A stretch of 15,436 bases of DNA from Acidobacteriota bacterium (GTDB lineage: Bacteria; Acidobacteriota; Aminicenantia; Aminicenantales; Aminicenantaceae), in NCBI GenBank assembly GCA_030609975.1, contig JAUWSR010000049.1, positions 1-15,436 on the forward strand, written 5' to 3'. A program made the translations under genes and the position numbers. Shown here in pieces: positions 6,456 to 13,988 of this stretch. The notes under the pieces were generated by a model. That model ran no database searches. It had not been told where the DNA came from and was given only the letters and a program-made list of their open reading frames with translations. Position 1 is the stretch's first letter. Each line of letters begins with the position of its first letter.

Positions 6456-9248
6456 ATGCGTTTTAAGCCCGGTGTCGTTCTGTTGCTTTTTATGCTTCTT
6501 ATTCTTCTGACGGTAGGTTTGGCGGCCTATGCCCAAGTCGAGGGGAAACGGGCGCTCAGCTATGAGGACATCATGCGGTTTCAGGAGATCCGAAATCCAG
6601 TGATCTCGCTGAATGGGGAGTGGGTGGCCTATGCTCTTGAGCCCGGCCGGGGAGATGGCTCTGCCAGGATTTACAGCCTTCAGAATAAACGGGAATTCAA
6701 TGTTGAACGGGGAAGTCGACCGGTCTTTTCGGAAGATGCCCATTGGGTCGGCCTTACCGTCAAGCCTCGGGCTCTGGATTTGGCTCGGGCAGATAGCAAG
6801 GACAAACCCAAACAGGGCCTGGCCTTGGTCAACACCAAGACGGGGAAGATCGTAACCTATGAAAAGGTCCAGAACTTTTTTTTCTCAAAAGACTCACGCT
6901 GGCTGGCCTTTCAAAATTATGCGGAAAAGGCAAAGGACAAGAAAGAGAAGCCGGAGGACCCGAGTAAGGAAAAATCCAAAAAACCAGAGAAAGTGGGCAG
7001 CACACTTATCCTTTTGGATCTGAGCTCAGAAGAAGAAATCGAGATTCCCTATGTCCTGAAATATTCCTTTGATGACTCATCACGATTTATGGCCTATGTC
7101 ATCGCCGCTCCGGAGGGCCGAGATAACGGATTGTTCTATGTGGATCTCAACGAAGCCGGAGGCGTTAGAAAGCCGATCCTTCAGAAAGAGATGACTCATA
7201 TCACCCAGTTTGCCTGGAGTAAAACCGGAAGCAGGTTGGGTTTTATTGCGGGAGTTTTAGGAGGACAGGAAAAAGAAGTTACGTTGTGGGTTTGGGAGGG
7301 GAATACGGATAAGCTGAAGCAAGCGGTGACATCACAGCATTTGCCTCCAAACTGGTATCTGCCCGAGAAGAACCCGATTCGCTGGAGTAAGGATGGAGAG
7401 CGGCTTTTCTTTGGGTTTAAACCCGAGGATTTTCGTGTTGAGGAGGAACCAGAAGAGGAGAAAAAAGACATCAATGCGGAAGACCTCTTTGATGTGGAAA
7501 AGATCCTGGACAAAAGTGAAGTCGATGTCTGGCACTGGGATGATCCCTTCATCAATCCTCATCAAAAAAATATGTGGCCCCGAGTTAAAGACCAAACTTA
7601 TCCGGCGGTTTACCATTTTAGTTCGGGCAAGGTTATCCCGCTGGCGGATCTGGACATGCCTCAGATTCGAACAAATGACAATCCTGACTACGCGCTGGGA
7701 CTGGCAGACACTCCTTATAGGAAGCTGGTTACCTGGTATGGTGAGCTCAACGACCTTTATCTCGTGAACCTCAAAAATGGAGCCCGGCAAAAGATCGTTG
7801 CTGAGCTCGAGGACCGGCCCTCATTCTCTCCCGAGGGCCGTTATGTGGCCTATTATCAATCCCAACACTGGTTTCTTTATGACTGTCGTTCCGGAGAGAC
7901 CAGAAACCTCACAGCAGACGTGGAAGTCCCTTTCTATGATGAGGATCATGACTCCCCGAGGCCGGTACCGGGTTATGGAGTGGCAGGATGGATCAAAGGG
8001 GATTCTGCTGTTTTGATCTACGACAAGTATGATATCTGGTCCTTTCCCACCCACGGCGGAAGCCCTGCCAATCTAACTGCGGGAAAAGGTCGGGCTGGAG
8101 CTTACACCTTCCGAATTCTGAATCTAAATCGTGATGAGGATTTTTTTGAGCCCAAGGGACGCCTTTTGCTCTCTTCTTATCATAACCAGGAGAAATATTG
8201 GGGCTTCTATGCCTGTCAGCTGGGAAGGCCGGGAGTGGAGAAGCTTCTGGAGAAGAAGAAGCGATTCCGATTTTTGGCTAAGGCCAAAGAGGCCGACGCC
8301 CTGATGTTCACTCAGGAAAGCTATGAAGAGTTCCCCGATCTCTGGGTCAGCGATGGTGCCTTCTCCTCGCCTCAAAAAGTTACTGAGGTAAATCCCCAGA
8401 TCCAAGATTTTGCCTGGGGAAAGGCTGAGCTGGTTGCATGGAAGAGTGTGGACGGAATCCCTCTTCAGGGAGTGCTTATTAAACCCGGGAATTATCAGGC
8501 TGGAACCAGGTATCCGGTGATCGTCTATTATTACCGTTTCTTTTCCCAACGGCTATACGAATTCAATCAGACTGTGATCAACCACCGGCCCAACTTTCCG
8601 TTTTATGCCTCCCACGGCTATGCTGTGTTCCTCCCTGATATCCGATTCGCTGTCGGACTTCCCGGATTTTCTGCGACCAAGTGTTTGGTGCCGGGTATTC
8701 AAAAGCTGGTGGATATGGGTGTTGCCGATCCTGATGCCATCGGGCTTCATGGGCATTCCTGGAGCGGCTACCAAACCGCCTTTGTGGTGACCCAGACCGA
8801 TATCTTCAAGTGTGCCGTGGCGGGAGCGCCGGTGTCCAATATGACCAGTGCTTACAGCGGGATCCGCTGGGGTTCGGGCTTAGCGCGTCAGTTTCAGTAC
8901 GAGCAGACGCAAAGCCGGATCGGTGCCACTCTCTGGGAACGCCGCGACCTTTACATCGATAACTCGCCCGTATTTTTTGCCGACCGGATCAATACGCCTT
9001 TGCTCATCATTTTTGGGGATGAAGACGGTGCTGTTCCCTGGTACCAGGGGATAGAGCTATACCTGGCAATGCGGCGGTTGGAAAAGGACTGCATCTTCCT
9101 GCAGTACCGGGGAGAGCCCCATCATCCCCAGAAATATCCCAACAAACTCGACTGGTTTAAAAAGATGAAGGAATATTTCGATCATTATCTCAAGGGTATG
9201 TCAGGGCCGGATTGGATATCCGAGGGCCAACCCTACCGGGGGAAATAG
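6456..9248 (+). CDS. Exported S9 (prolyl oligopeptidase-like) serine peptidase, 930 aa
   Basis: A secreted serine peptidase of the S9 family, which cleaves short peptides within a beta-propeller cage. Residues 1-27 are a signal peptide (long hydrophobic core, ending AAYAQ). Residues about 35-640 show repeated propeller-like strands (ISLNGEWVAYA, FSKDSRWLAFQN, WSKDGERLFFG, FSPEGRYVAYYQ). The C-terminal alpha/beta hydrolase carries the catalytic triad: S768 in GLHGHSWSGYQ, D857 in FGDEDGAVPW and H889 (or the adjacent H890) in YRGEPHHPQK. At 930 aa it belongs with the longer members of the family. A lysine/glutamate-rich low-complexity insert lies at about residues 156-180 and an acidic one near 325-345. 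GGGGAGGGG at 6442-6450 is the ribosome site. The M14 gene follows after 23 nt, so both probably act together on extracytoplasmic peptides. Confidence 0.93.
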   Translation: MRFKPGVVLLLFMLLILLTVGLAAYAQVEGKRALSYEDIMRFQEIRNPVISLNGEWVAYALEPGRGDGSARIYSLQNKREFNVERGSRPVFSEDAHWVGLTVKPRALDLARADSKDKPKQGLALVNTKTGKIVTYEKVQNFFFSKDSRWLAFQNYAEKAKDKKEKPEDPSKEKSKKPEKVGSTLILLDLSSEEEIEIPYVLKYSFDDSSRFMAYVIAAPEGRDNGLFYVDLNEAGGVRKPILQKEMTHITQFAWSKTGSRLGFIAGVLGGQEKEVTLWVWEGNTDKLKQAVTSQHLPPNWYLPEKNPIRWSKDGERLFFGFKPEDFRVEEEPEEEKKDINAEDLFDVEKILDKSEVDVWHWDDPFINPHQKNMWPRVKDQTYPAVYHFSSGKVIPLADLDMPQIRTNDNPDYALGLADTPYRKLVTWYGELNDLYLVNLKNGARQKIVAELEDRPSFSPEGRYVAYYQSQHWFLYDCRSGETRNLTADVEVPFYDEDHDSPRPVPGYGVAGWIKGDSAVLIYDKYDIWSFPTHGGSPANLTAGKGRAGAYTFRILNLNRDEDFFEPKGRLLLSSYHNQEKYWGFYACQLGRPGVEKLLEKKKRFRFLAKAKEADALMFTQESYEEFPDLWVSDGAFSSPQKVTEVNPQIQDFAWGKAELVAWKSVDGIPLQGVLIKPGNYQAGTRYPVIVYYYRFFSQRLYEFNQTVINHRPNFPFYASHGYAVFLPDIRFAVGLPGFSATKCLVPGIQKLVDMGVADPDAIGLHGHSWSGYQTAFVVTQTDIFKCAVAGAPVSNMTSAYSGIRWGSGLARQFQYEQTQSRIGATLWERRDLYIDNSPVFFADRINTPLLIIFGDEDGAVPWYQGIELYLAMRRLEKDCIFLQYRGEPHHPQKYPNKLDWFKKMKEYFDHYLKGMSGPDWISEGQPYRGK

Positions 9249-9271
9249 GCGGATCTTTCCGAGGAGGAAGC

Positions 9272-11791
9272 ATGAAAAATATTAAAGCCATGACCATCCT
9301 GGGCTTGCTGGCCTTGACGGCTGTGACGGCTTGGGCCCAAGTTCAATCTCCCCAGGATTTCCTGGGCTTTAAGGTCGGCGCAGATCGAAAATTGGCTGAT
9401 ATGAATCAGATCATCACATATTTTCAGCAGTTGGATAAAGCCAGCGGCCGGGTGTTGGTCCAGGAGGTGGGCAAGACTACAGAAGGCAATCCCTTTATTG
9501 TGGCTTATATCACTTCAGAAAAAAATCATGCAGATCTGGAAAAATACCGGAAGATCCAACAAACCCTGGCCGATCCTCGGACCATCAGCGATTCACAAGC
9601 GGAGGAGATGATCTCTCAGGGCCGTGCCATCGTGATGATCAACTGTTCCATCCATGCCACCGAGGTTGGCGCCAGTCAAATGTCCCTGCAATTGGCCTAC
9701 GACTTGGCCACCAAAAACGATCCTCGGACACAAAGGATCTTGGACAACGTTATCCTGCTGCTTACACCGATGCACAATCCGGACGGCACTCAGATGGTGG
9801 TGGATTGGTATAGAAAACACCTTGGGACCAAGTATGAGGGAGGACGTATGCCCTGGCTCTACCATAAGTATGTAGGCCACGATAACAACCGTGATTGGTT
9901 CATGTTCACTCAGAAGGAAACTCAACTCACTATTAAGGTTCACAATGAGTGGCATCCTCAAGTGATCGTGGACATGCACCAGATGGGGAGCACAGGGGCC
10001 CGGCTTTTTGTGCCTCCCTTCGTGGATCCTTATGAACCTAACATCGATCCCATTCTGCGACAGCAGGTGGCCATGATGGGGACGTTTATGGCGTCGGAGT
10101 TGACAGCCCAGGGTAAAGCTGGTGTCGTGCACAGCCAGCGTTATGATGCTTGGACGCCGGCCAGGGCTTATCATCATTATCATGGCGGCATCAGGATTCT
10201 CACCGAAGCGGCCAGCGCGCGGATTGCCACCCCCATCGATATTCCCTTTGAAAGATTACAATCCAGCGTGAAGGAAGAGTCTGTTAAAATGCCGCTGCCT
10301 TGGAAAGGTGGGAGTTGGACCTTGGGGGACATCGTCGCCTATGACTATGCCGCGGCCTGGGCGGCTTTGACCAATGCTGCCGGGCTTAGAGAGAACTGGG
10401 TGCGCAATTATTACCGGATTTTTAAAAATGCGGTCAATCGCAGCGAAGCTCCTTATGCATATGTGGTGCCATCTCAGCAGCGAGATCTGGGAACCGCCAT
10501 CAAGATGCTGAATGTTTTAAAGATGGGAGGGGTAGAAGTTCACCAGGCGCACCAGGCTTTTAGTGCAGACGGGCATGAGTATACAGCAGGGTCCTTTATC
10601 GTTTACCTGACCCAACCTTTTGGAGGCTTTGCCAAAACGATGCTGGAGATCCAAGTCTATCCAGAGATCAGGGAGGTCCCTGGTGGACCTTTAAAAACAC
10701 CCTATGATGTGGTAGGGCATACGCTGCCTCTGCTCATGGGCGTAGAGGCTGTAAAGATCGAAAAATCTTTCTCGGCTAAAACTCAAAAACTGGATACGAT
10801 CACTAAGCCGGCGGGCCGGATTTTTCCCCAAAACGAAACTTCCGGGTATGTCTGGGGGTACAGCTCCAATGATGATATGGTCGCCCTGAATCGGCTGACA
10901 AAGCAGGATTTTCAAGTTTTATGGACAGCCGAGGAATTGGTGTTAAACGGCAAAAACTATGCGGCCGGCACCATGCTGATAAAAAAGCAAGCGGGACTGG
11001 ATGCTGCCCTTCAGAAGATCGTTCAAGATCTGCATGTCACCTTTCAAGGCCTTACCGAGATACCGAGCATGAAGCAATATTCCCTGGTTCATCCTAGAGT
11101 CGGCCTTTATAAAAGTTGGTCCGCTTCCATGGACGAAGGGTGGACCCGCTTCGTTCTGGAACAATTCGAGTTCGATTACCAGAGTATCACCGACCGCGAT
11201 ATTCGCAAGGGTGGATTGGATAAGGCCTATGATGTCATCATCCTTCCTGACATGGGCAGCCGAACGATTCTGAACGGAGTGTCCGAAAATGCAGTACCGC
11301 CGGAATATGCTGGAGGCATTGGTGAGATCGGCGCCAAAAACCTGAAAGATTTTATTCAGAAGGGAGGAACTCTGATCACTCTCAACGGCGCTGCAGAGTT
11401 TGCCCTCAAAAACTTGCATCTGGGTGTCGAAAATAAGGCTGCCGCTTTGAATCGTAAAGACTTCTTTATTCCCGGGTCACTTTTAAAGGTCGTAAATGAT
11501 GTATCTCACCCCATTGCCTACGGATACTCAAGGGATGCTGCAGTTTTCTTCCGCCGCAGCCCGATCTTCGTAGTGGGAGAAGGCCACAGTGTGGTGAGCT
11601 ATCCGGCTCATTCTCTGTTGAGTGGATGGGTGACGGGTGAGGAGCATCTGTCGAATCAGAGTGCGGTTGTCGATGTTCCCTTTGACCAAGGCAAAGTCAT
11701 TCTCATCGGATTTCCTGCGCTCTATCGCTCTCAGTCTCATGGGTCCTTCCGGTATCTATTCAACGCTATATATTACGGCGCCTCCCATTAG
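9272..11791 (+). CDS. Exported M14 zinc carboxypeptidase-like protein with C-terminal amidotransferase-like region
   Basis: An 839-aa secreted metallopeptidase of family M14, which removes C-terminal residues or trims peptides. The start at 9272 is chosen because GAGGAGG (9261-9267) lies just upstream and the protein then opens with a clean signal peptide (MKNIKAMTILGLLALTAVTAWAQ); an in-frame ATG at 9212 would overlap the S9 gene and bury the leader. The M14 zinc ligands are H128 and E131 (SIHATEVG) and H236 (VDMHQMG); the NNRDW motif gives substrate-binding residues, and E312 in ILTEAAS is the likely catalytic Glu. Residues about 640-715 (DVIILPDMGSR, GAKNLKDFIQKGGTLITLNG) resemble a class I glutamine amidotransferase-like fold, as in other large M14 proteins; no catalytic Cys is seen there. 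Second gene of the S9-M14 operon, 23 nt after the first. Confidence 0.92.
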   Translation: MKNIKAMTILGLLALTAVTAWAQVQSPQDFLGFKVGADRKLADMNQIITYFQQLDKASGRVLVQEVGKTTEGNPFIVAYITSEKNHADLEKYRKIQQTLADPRTISDSQAEEMISQGRAIVMINCSIHATEVGASQMSLQLAYDLATKNDPRTQRILDNVILLLTPMHNPDGTQMVVDWYRKHLGTKYEGGRMPWLYHKYVGHDNNRDWFMFTQKETQLTIKVHNEWHPQVIVDMHQMGSTGARLFVPPFVDPYEPNIDPILRQQVAMMGTFMASELTAQGKAGVVHSQRYDAWTPARAYHHYHGGIRILTEAASARIATPIDIPFERLQSSVKEESVKMPLPWKGGSWTLGDIVAYDYAAAWAALTNAAGLRENWVRNYYRIFKNAVNRSEAPYAYVVPSQQRDLGTAIKMLNVLKMGGVEVHQAHQAFSADGHEYTAGSFIVYLTQPFGGFAKTMLEIQVYPEIREVPGGPLKTPYDVVGHTLPLLMGVEAVKIEKSFSAKTQKLDTITKPAGRIFPQNETSGYVWGYSSNDDMVALNRLTKQDFQVLWTAEELVLNGKNYAAGTMLIKKQAGLDAALQKIVQDLHVTFQGLTEIPSMKQYSLVHPRVGLYKSWSASMDEGWTRFVLEQFEFDYQSITDRDIRKGGLDKAYDVIILPDMGSRTILNGVSENAVPPEYAGGIGEIGAKNLKDFIQKGGTLITLNGAAEFALKNLHLGVENKAAALNRKDFFIPGSLLKVVNDVSHPIAYGYSRDAAVFFRRSPIFVVGEGHSVVSYPAHSLLSGWVTGEEHLSNQSAVVDVPFDQGKVILIGFPALYRSQSHGSFRYLFNAIYYGASH

Positions 11792-11805
11792 ACTGGATTA
11801 TTTGT

Positions 11806-11920
11806 AAAAAAAGTCGACACAATCGTTAAACACAGAATTAATCTCTTACTTTATTTATGTGCTGCGCTTTTTTATCACTGCCATTATTACTTGTTTTTTT
11901 GATTATAGTCGACTTTTTTT
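11806..11920. repeat. 13-bp perfect inverted repeat with A7/T7 tracts flanking 89 nt
   Basis: AAAAAAAGTCGAC (11806-11818) is the exact reverse complement of GTCGACTTTTTTT (11908-11920). The 89 nt between are AT-rich. A transcript in either direction would end the second arm with a U tract, so it could act as an unusual long-loop terminator after the M14 gene, which ends 15 nt before the left arm. The right arm touches repeat copy A directly, so the two may belong to one element. Confidence 0.7.
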
Positions 11921-12081
11921 CCCCTACGGGCGAGCCGATCTCACTACACCTGCTTCGCTGTGTTTCATACGCAGTAGTTTACTACAGCTTAATGAACCAC
12001 AGCTTGCAGTTGCAGCAATCTCGACCCGCAAATAATCAAGTCTTGGCTGAATTATTTGTGAAAGCCGCCGACAATTTTCTT
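11914..12081 (+). repeat. Structured intergenic repeat, copy A
   Basis: Begins with a T tract and the 20-nt block CCCTACGGGCGAGCCGATCT (11922-11941), shares CAGTTG...GCAATCTC (12007-12022) with copy B, and ends with GCCGACAATT (12067-12076). Two helices can be drawn: CGGGCGAG (11927-11934) with CTCG-A-CCCG (12020-12028, one bulged A), then AAATAAT (12030-12036) with ATTATTT (12051-12057). Copy A has a longer apical region than copy B. It may be a mobile repeat, a small RNA or a leader for the downstream gene; orientation is assigned arbitrarily to the downstream gene. Confidence 0.65.
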
Positions 12082-12113
12082 CAAAACTAAACCTAAATAT
12101 AAGTGACGGCATC

Positions 12114-12233
12114 TTTTTCCCTACGGGCGAGCCGATCTGACGATATGTGTTTGGTTCAGTTGTTAGGCAATCTCAGCCCGTGAGTAATTCAGGAAGATAG
12201 CGCCTGTACTTGAATTCGGGCCGACAATTGCTT
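12114..12233 (+). repeat. Structured intergenic repeat, copy B
   Basis: Same block order as copy A, 197 nt further on: T tract, the identical 20-nt block (12119-12138), CAGTTG...GCAATCTC (12157-12174) and GCCGACAATT (12220-12229). The first helix is ACGGGCGAG (12123-12131) with CTC-A-GCCCGT (12172-12181), again 8-9 pairs with one bulged A; the second is AATTCA (12186-12191) with TGAATT (12211-12216). The sequence between blocks differs from copy A while both helices remain possible. It ends 35 nt before the outer-membrane protein start. Confidence 0.65.
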
Positions 12234-12268
12234 AAAGTGAAGCAGAAGAGATTGGAACAGGAGGCATT

Positions 12269-12922
12269 ATGAGTTTCAAAAAGAAGTCGCTGGTTGCTCT
12301 GGCATTTACTCTGATTCTTATTTTATGCAGTCCGGTTTCTGCCCAGGAGTCCCGCTGGCTATTGAGCGGTTTTGGGGGGATCAACCATGTTTTTGAGTAT
12401 GGCTGCATCTGTGACTATGAGCAGGGAATCAATGATTTTCCCCTAACTCCATCCCATACGACGGGGACCTTCGGCCTCTCTGTTGGTACTCTTTTTACCC
12501 AGGGTTTGGGGGTCGAGATCGATGCCCGCTTCCACACCAGCACCAAAGTAACACTGACCGATCCTTCGGACGGCGACACAGTGGGTCTTGATTCCTCCCA
12601 GCATTATTCCCTCACAGCTAATGTCCTCTATCTATTCCTTGGTTCCGAATTCCGTCCCTATCTACTTGCCGGGGCTGGCATAGATACCTTAACAGGAGTA
12701 AAGGAGCAAACCCAAACTACGGACTATGGCTATCTGGTGACCTTTTATCCGCCCGATAAAAAGACAGATTTTATGGCGAACTTTGGTGTAGGATTTATTT
12801 ATTATGCCTTTGGTAATGTCGGGCTGCGGCTTGATGCCCGCTATGTTATTATTCCCAAGACCGATGACCATGACTCAATTGCCAGCCTCAACGCAACCGT
12901 CGGCCTGACCATCCGCTTCTAG
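12269..12922 (+). CDS. Small outer-membrane beta-barrel-like protein
   Basis: A 217-aa exported protein. Residues 1-26 are a signal peptide (MSFKKKSLVALAFTLILILC, ending PVSAQ). The mature part alternates polar and hydrophobic residues in strands typical of an eight-stranded OmpA/OmpW-like barrel: WLLSGFGGI, FGLSVGTLFTQGLGVEIDARF, YSLTANVLYLFLG, YLLAGAGID, FMANFGVGFIYYAFGNVGLRLDARYVI and LNATVGLTIRF. The last residue is Phe, the classical recognition signal for outer-membrane assembly. Such proteins are usually annotated as porin-family or outer-membrane beta-barrel proteins; no transport or binding role can be read. CAGGAGG (12258-12264) lies 4 nt before the ATG. It is convergent with the response regulator, and the palindrome at 12925 begins 2 nt after its stop. 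Confidence 0.85.
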   Translation: MSFKKKSLVALAFTLILILCSPVSAQESRWLLSGFGGINHVFEYGCICDYEQGINDFPLTPSHTTGTFGLSVGTLFTQGLGVEIDARFHTSTKVTLTDPSDGDTVGLDSSQHYSLTANVLYLFLGSEFRPYLLAGAGIDTLTGVKEQTQTTDYGYLVTFYPPDKKTDFMANFGVGFIYYAFGNVGLRLDARYVIIPKTDDHDSIASLNATVGLTIRF

Positions 12923-12924
12923 CA

Positions 12925-12979
12925 AAATAAAGGGGACGGTCCTATTTTTGCGAAAAAAATAGGACCGTCCCCTTTATTT
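12925..12979. repeat. 25-bp perfect palindrome, possible bidirectional terminator or REP-like element
   Basis: Arms 12925-12949 and 12955-12979 are exact reverse complements around a 5-nt loop (GCGAA). The core is GGGGACGGTCC / GGACCGTCCCC, flanked inside by A/T tracts and outside by AAATAAA / TTTATTT. It fills the gap between two convergent genes and reads as a strong hairpin with U-rich tails both ways, so it could end both transcripts. Similar GGGGACGGTCC palindromes are, from memory, scattered between genes in several bacterial genomes, which would make it a mobile REP-like repeat. Its last two bases are part of the response regulator stop codon. Confidence 0.9.
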
Positions 12980-13460
12980 ATACAAAGGTTTTGACGATCT
13001 CACGTTGGAGTTCTTGGAGTTCTCCGTAGGCTTTATTGATCTCACTGATCTTCTCATCCAGGCGCCTCATGAGTTTTTTCTTTTCCAGTCCGTTGCGGAA
13101 AATGATGAGGATGTCGTCATTGTCCCATGGTTTCTCGATGTATTGAAATAATCCGACATTATTTATGGCCTTGATGGCATTTTCTTTATCTGCATATCCC
13201 GTAAGGATAATCCGTGGGATCTCGGGTTTGATATCTCTGACTTCTGCCAAAAAACTGATTCCGTCCATCTCAGGCATCAGATAGTCGGATACAACCAGAT
13301 CGACGCGCTCTTTCTCGATATATACGAGGGCTTCTTTGGCCGAGGTAAAAGTTTGAACGTTATAATCTGTCTCAAGAGTTAAAAAGGAATTGAGGCTGGT
13401 AAGAACCATTTCCTCGTCATCCACGATCACGATGGTGGGAATATCATTTGCTGCGGCCAT
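12978..13460 (-). CDS. Response regulator: receiver domain plus short coiled coil, no output domain
   Basis: A 160-aa cytoplasmic two-component receiver. Residues 8-125 hold the REC fold with acidic pocket D14/D15, phospho-acceptor D59 in VVSDYLMPEMDG, T87 in ILTGYAD and K110 in IEKPWD. All phosphorylation residues are present, so it should be phosphorylated by a histidine kinase not in this window. Residues 125-160 form a charged helix, probably coiled coil (LEKKKLMRRLDEKISEINKAYGEL is the region), ending ELQREIVKTFV. The receiver resembles those of HD-GYP-type regulators, where such a helix leads into an output domain; here translation stops inside the palindrome. It may thus be truncated, or a genuine single-domain regulator. 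GGAGG precedes the ATG. It follows the cNMP-fold gene by 42 nt, last in the operon. Confidence 0.9.
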   Translation of the reverse strand: MAAANDIPTIVIVDDEEMVLTSLNSFLTLETDYNVQTFTSAKEALVYIEKERVDLVVSDYLMPEMDGISFLAEVRDIKPEIPRIILTGYADKENAIKAINNVGLFQYIEKPWDNDDILIIFRNGLEKKKLMRRLDEKISEINKAYGELQELQREIVKTFV

Positions 13461-13502
13461 TGTTCCTCCTTCAAATACTCGTTTCGATCTTTGGTTTTAC
13501 AT

Positions 13503-13928
13503 CTACCTTGAAATGCGGGTCATCAACCTCCGCAATCTTTTCGCCATAGTTTTGAGAATACTTTGAGTGATAGCAACATAATCTGCCAACAGGTCGATAA
13601 AATCCTCTTTGTCGATACGCAGTACCCGCGTCGCTTTCAGGGTGGTTGCGGTCACCACTAGAGGTTCATCGTCAAAAAGAGCCCATGTACCGAAGACATC
13701 TTTTTCCTGTGCGATCATGACATCCTCGCCGCCACGTGTGAGCTTGACTTGCCCTTCGATGACCATATACATCGAATCCGGGATATCTCCTTCCTGGGAG
13801 ATGACCTCCTCAGTCTTGAACTCGATCTCCTCGGTGATGGCTGCGATGTGAGCCAGGTCTTCGGTGGAAGTGTACTCGACAATATCGATATCCTGTAAAA
13901 AAAGGACTTTTTCAACGGTCGTTAACAT
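13503..13928 (-). CDS. Stand-alone cyclic-nucleotide-binding-fold protein with degenerate phosphate cassette
   Basis: A 141-aa protein consisting of one CRP-like cNMP-binding jelly roll (residues about 10-115) and a C-terminal helix; there is no DNA-binding helix-turn-helix. Recognisable parts are VISQEGDIPDSMYMVIEGQVKL and the phosphate-binding cassette FGTWALFDDEPLVVTA (79-94). In canonical cassettes (FGE..LL...PRSA) a Glu and an Arg hold the cyclic nucleotide; here they are replaced by Thr81 and Leu90, so cAMP/cGMP binding is doubtful and the domain may be a protein-interaction or unknown-ligand sensor. The upstream ribosome site is weak (GGGTGAC). It lies 60 nt downstream of the HEAT gene and 42 nt upstream of the receiver gene, suggesting one operon. 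Similar domains occur at the C-terminus of HEAT-containing transporter-like proteins, so this may be a split-off module. Confidence 0.85.
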   Translation of the reverse strand: MLTTVEKVLFLQDIDIVEYTSTEDLAHIAAITEEIEFKTEEVISQEGDIPDSMYMVIEGQVKLTRGGEDVMIAQEKDVFGTWALFDDEPLVVTATTLKATRVLRIDKEDFIDLLADYVAITQSILKTMAKRLRRLMTRISR

Positions 13929-13988
13929 GTGTCACCCAGAAAGTCTTCTTTGACTCATAATGAAACTACCATAATTTTTTAGCTTCCG

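Larger units (their letters stand above)
11792..12268. other. Intergenic region of 477 nt carrying repeats, no convincing gene
   Basis: No protein gene is supported here. A 77-codon open frame at 11857-12090 lacks a ribosome site and runs through repeat copy A, so I do not call it. The stretch contains a long inverted repeat with A/T tracts (11806-11920), two diverged tandem copies of a structured repeat (11914-12081 and 12114-12233), and the ribosome site AGGAGG (12259-12264) of the following outer-membrane protein. I see no clear promoter for that gene, although one must lie here or read through from the M14 gene. Confidence 0.6.

Noticed and set aside
9212..9271. Upstream start of the M14 gene overlapping the S9 gene
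   Set aside because: It would put 20 polar residues before the signal peptide, while ATG 9272 has a strong GAGGAGG site.
11857..12090. 77-codon open frame in the intergenic region, with a hydrophobic start
   Set aside because: It has no ribosome site, its second half is repeat copy A, and the shared blocks fit RNA pairing better than a conserved protein; copy B cannot encode the same protein.
11914..12233. CRISPR array
   Set aside because: Only two diverged copies of over 100 nt with no regular short repeats or spacers, and no cas gene nearby.
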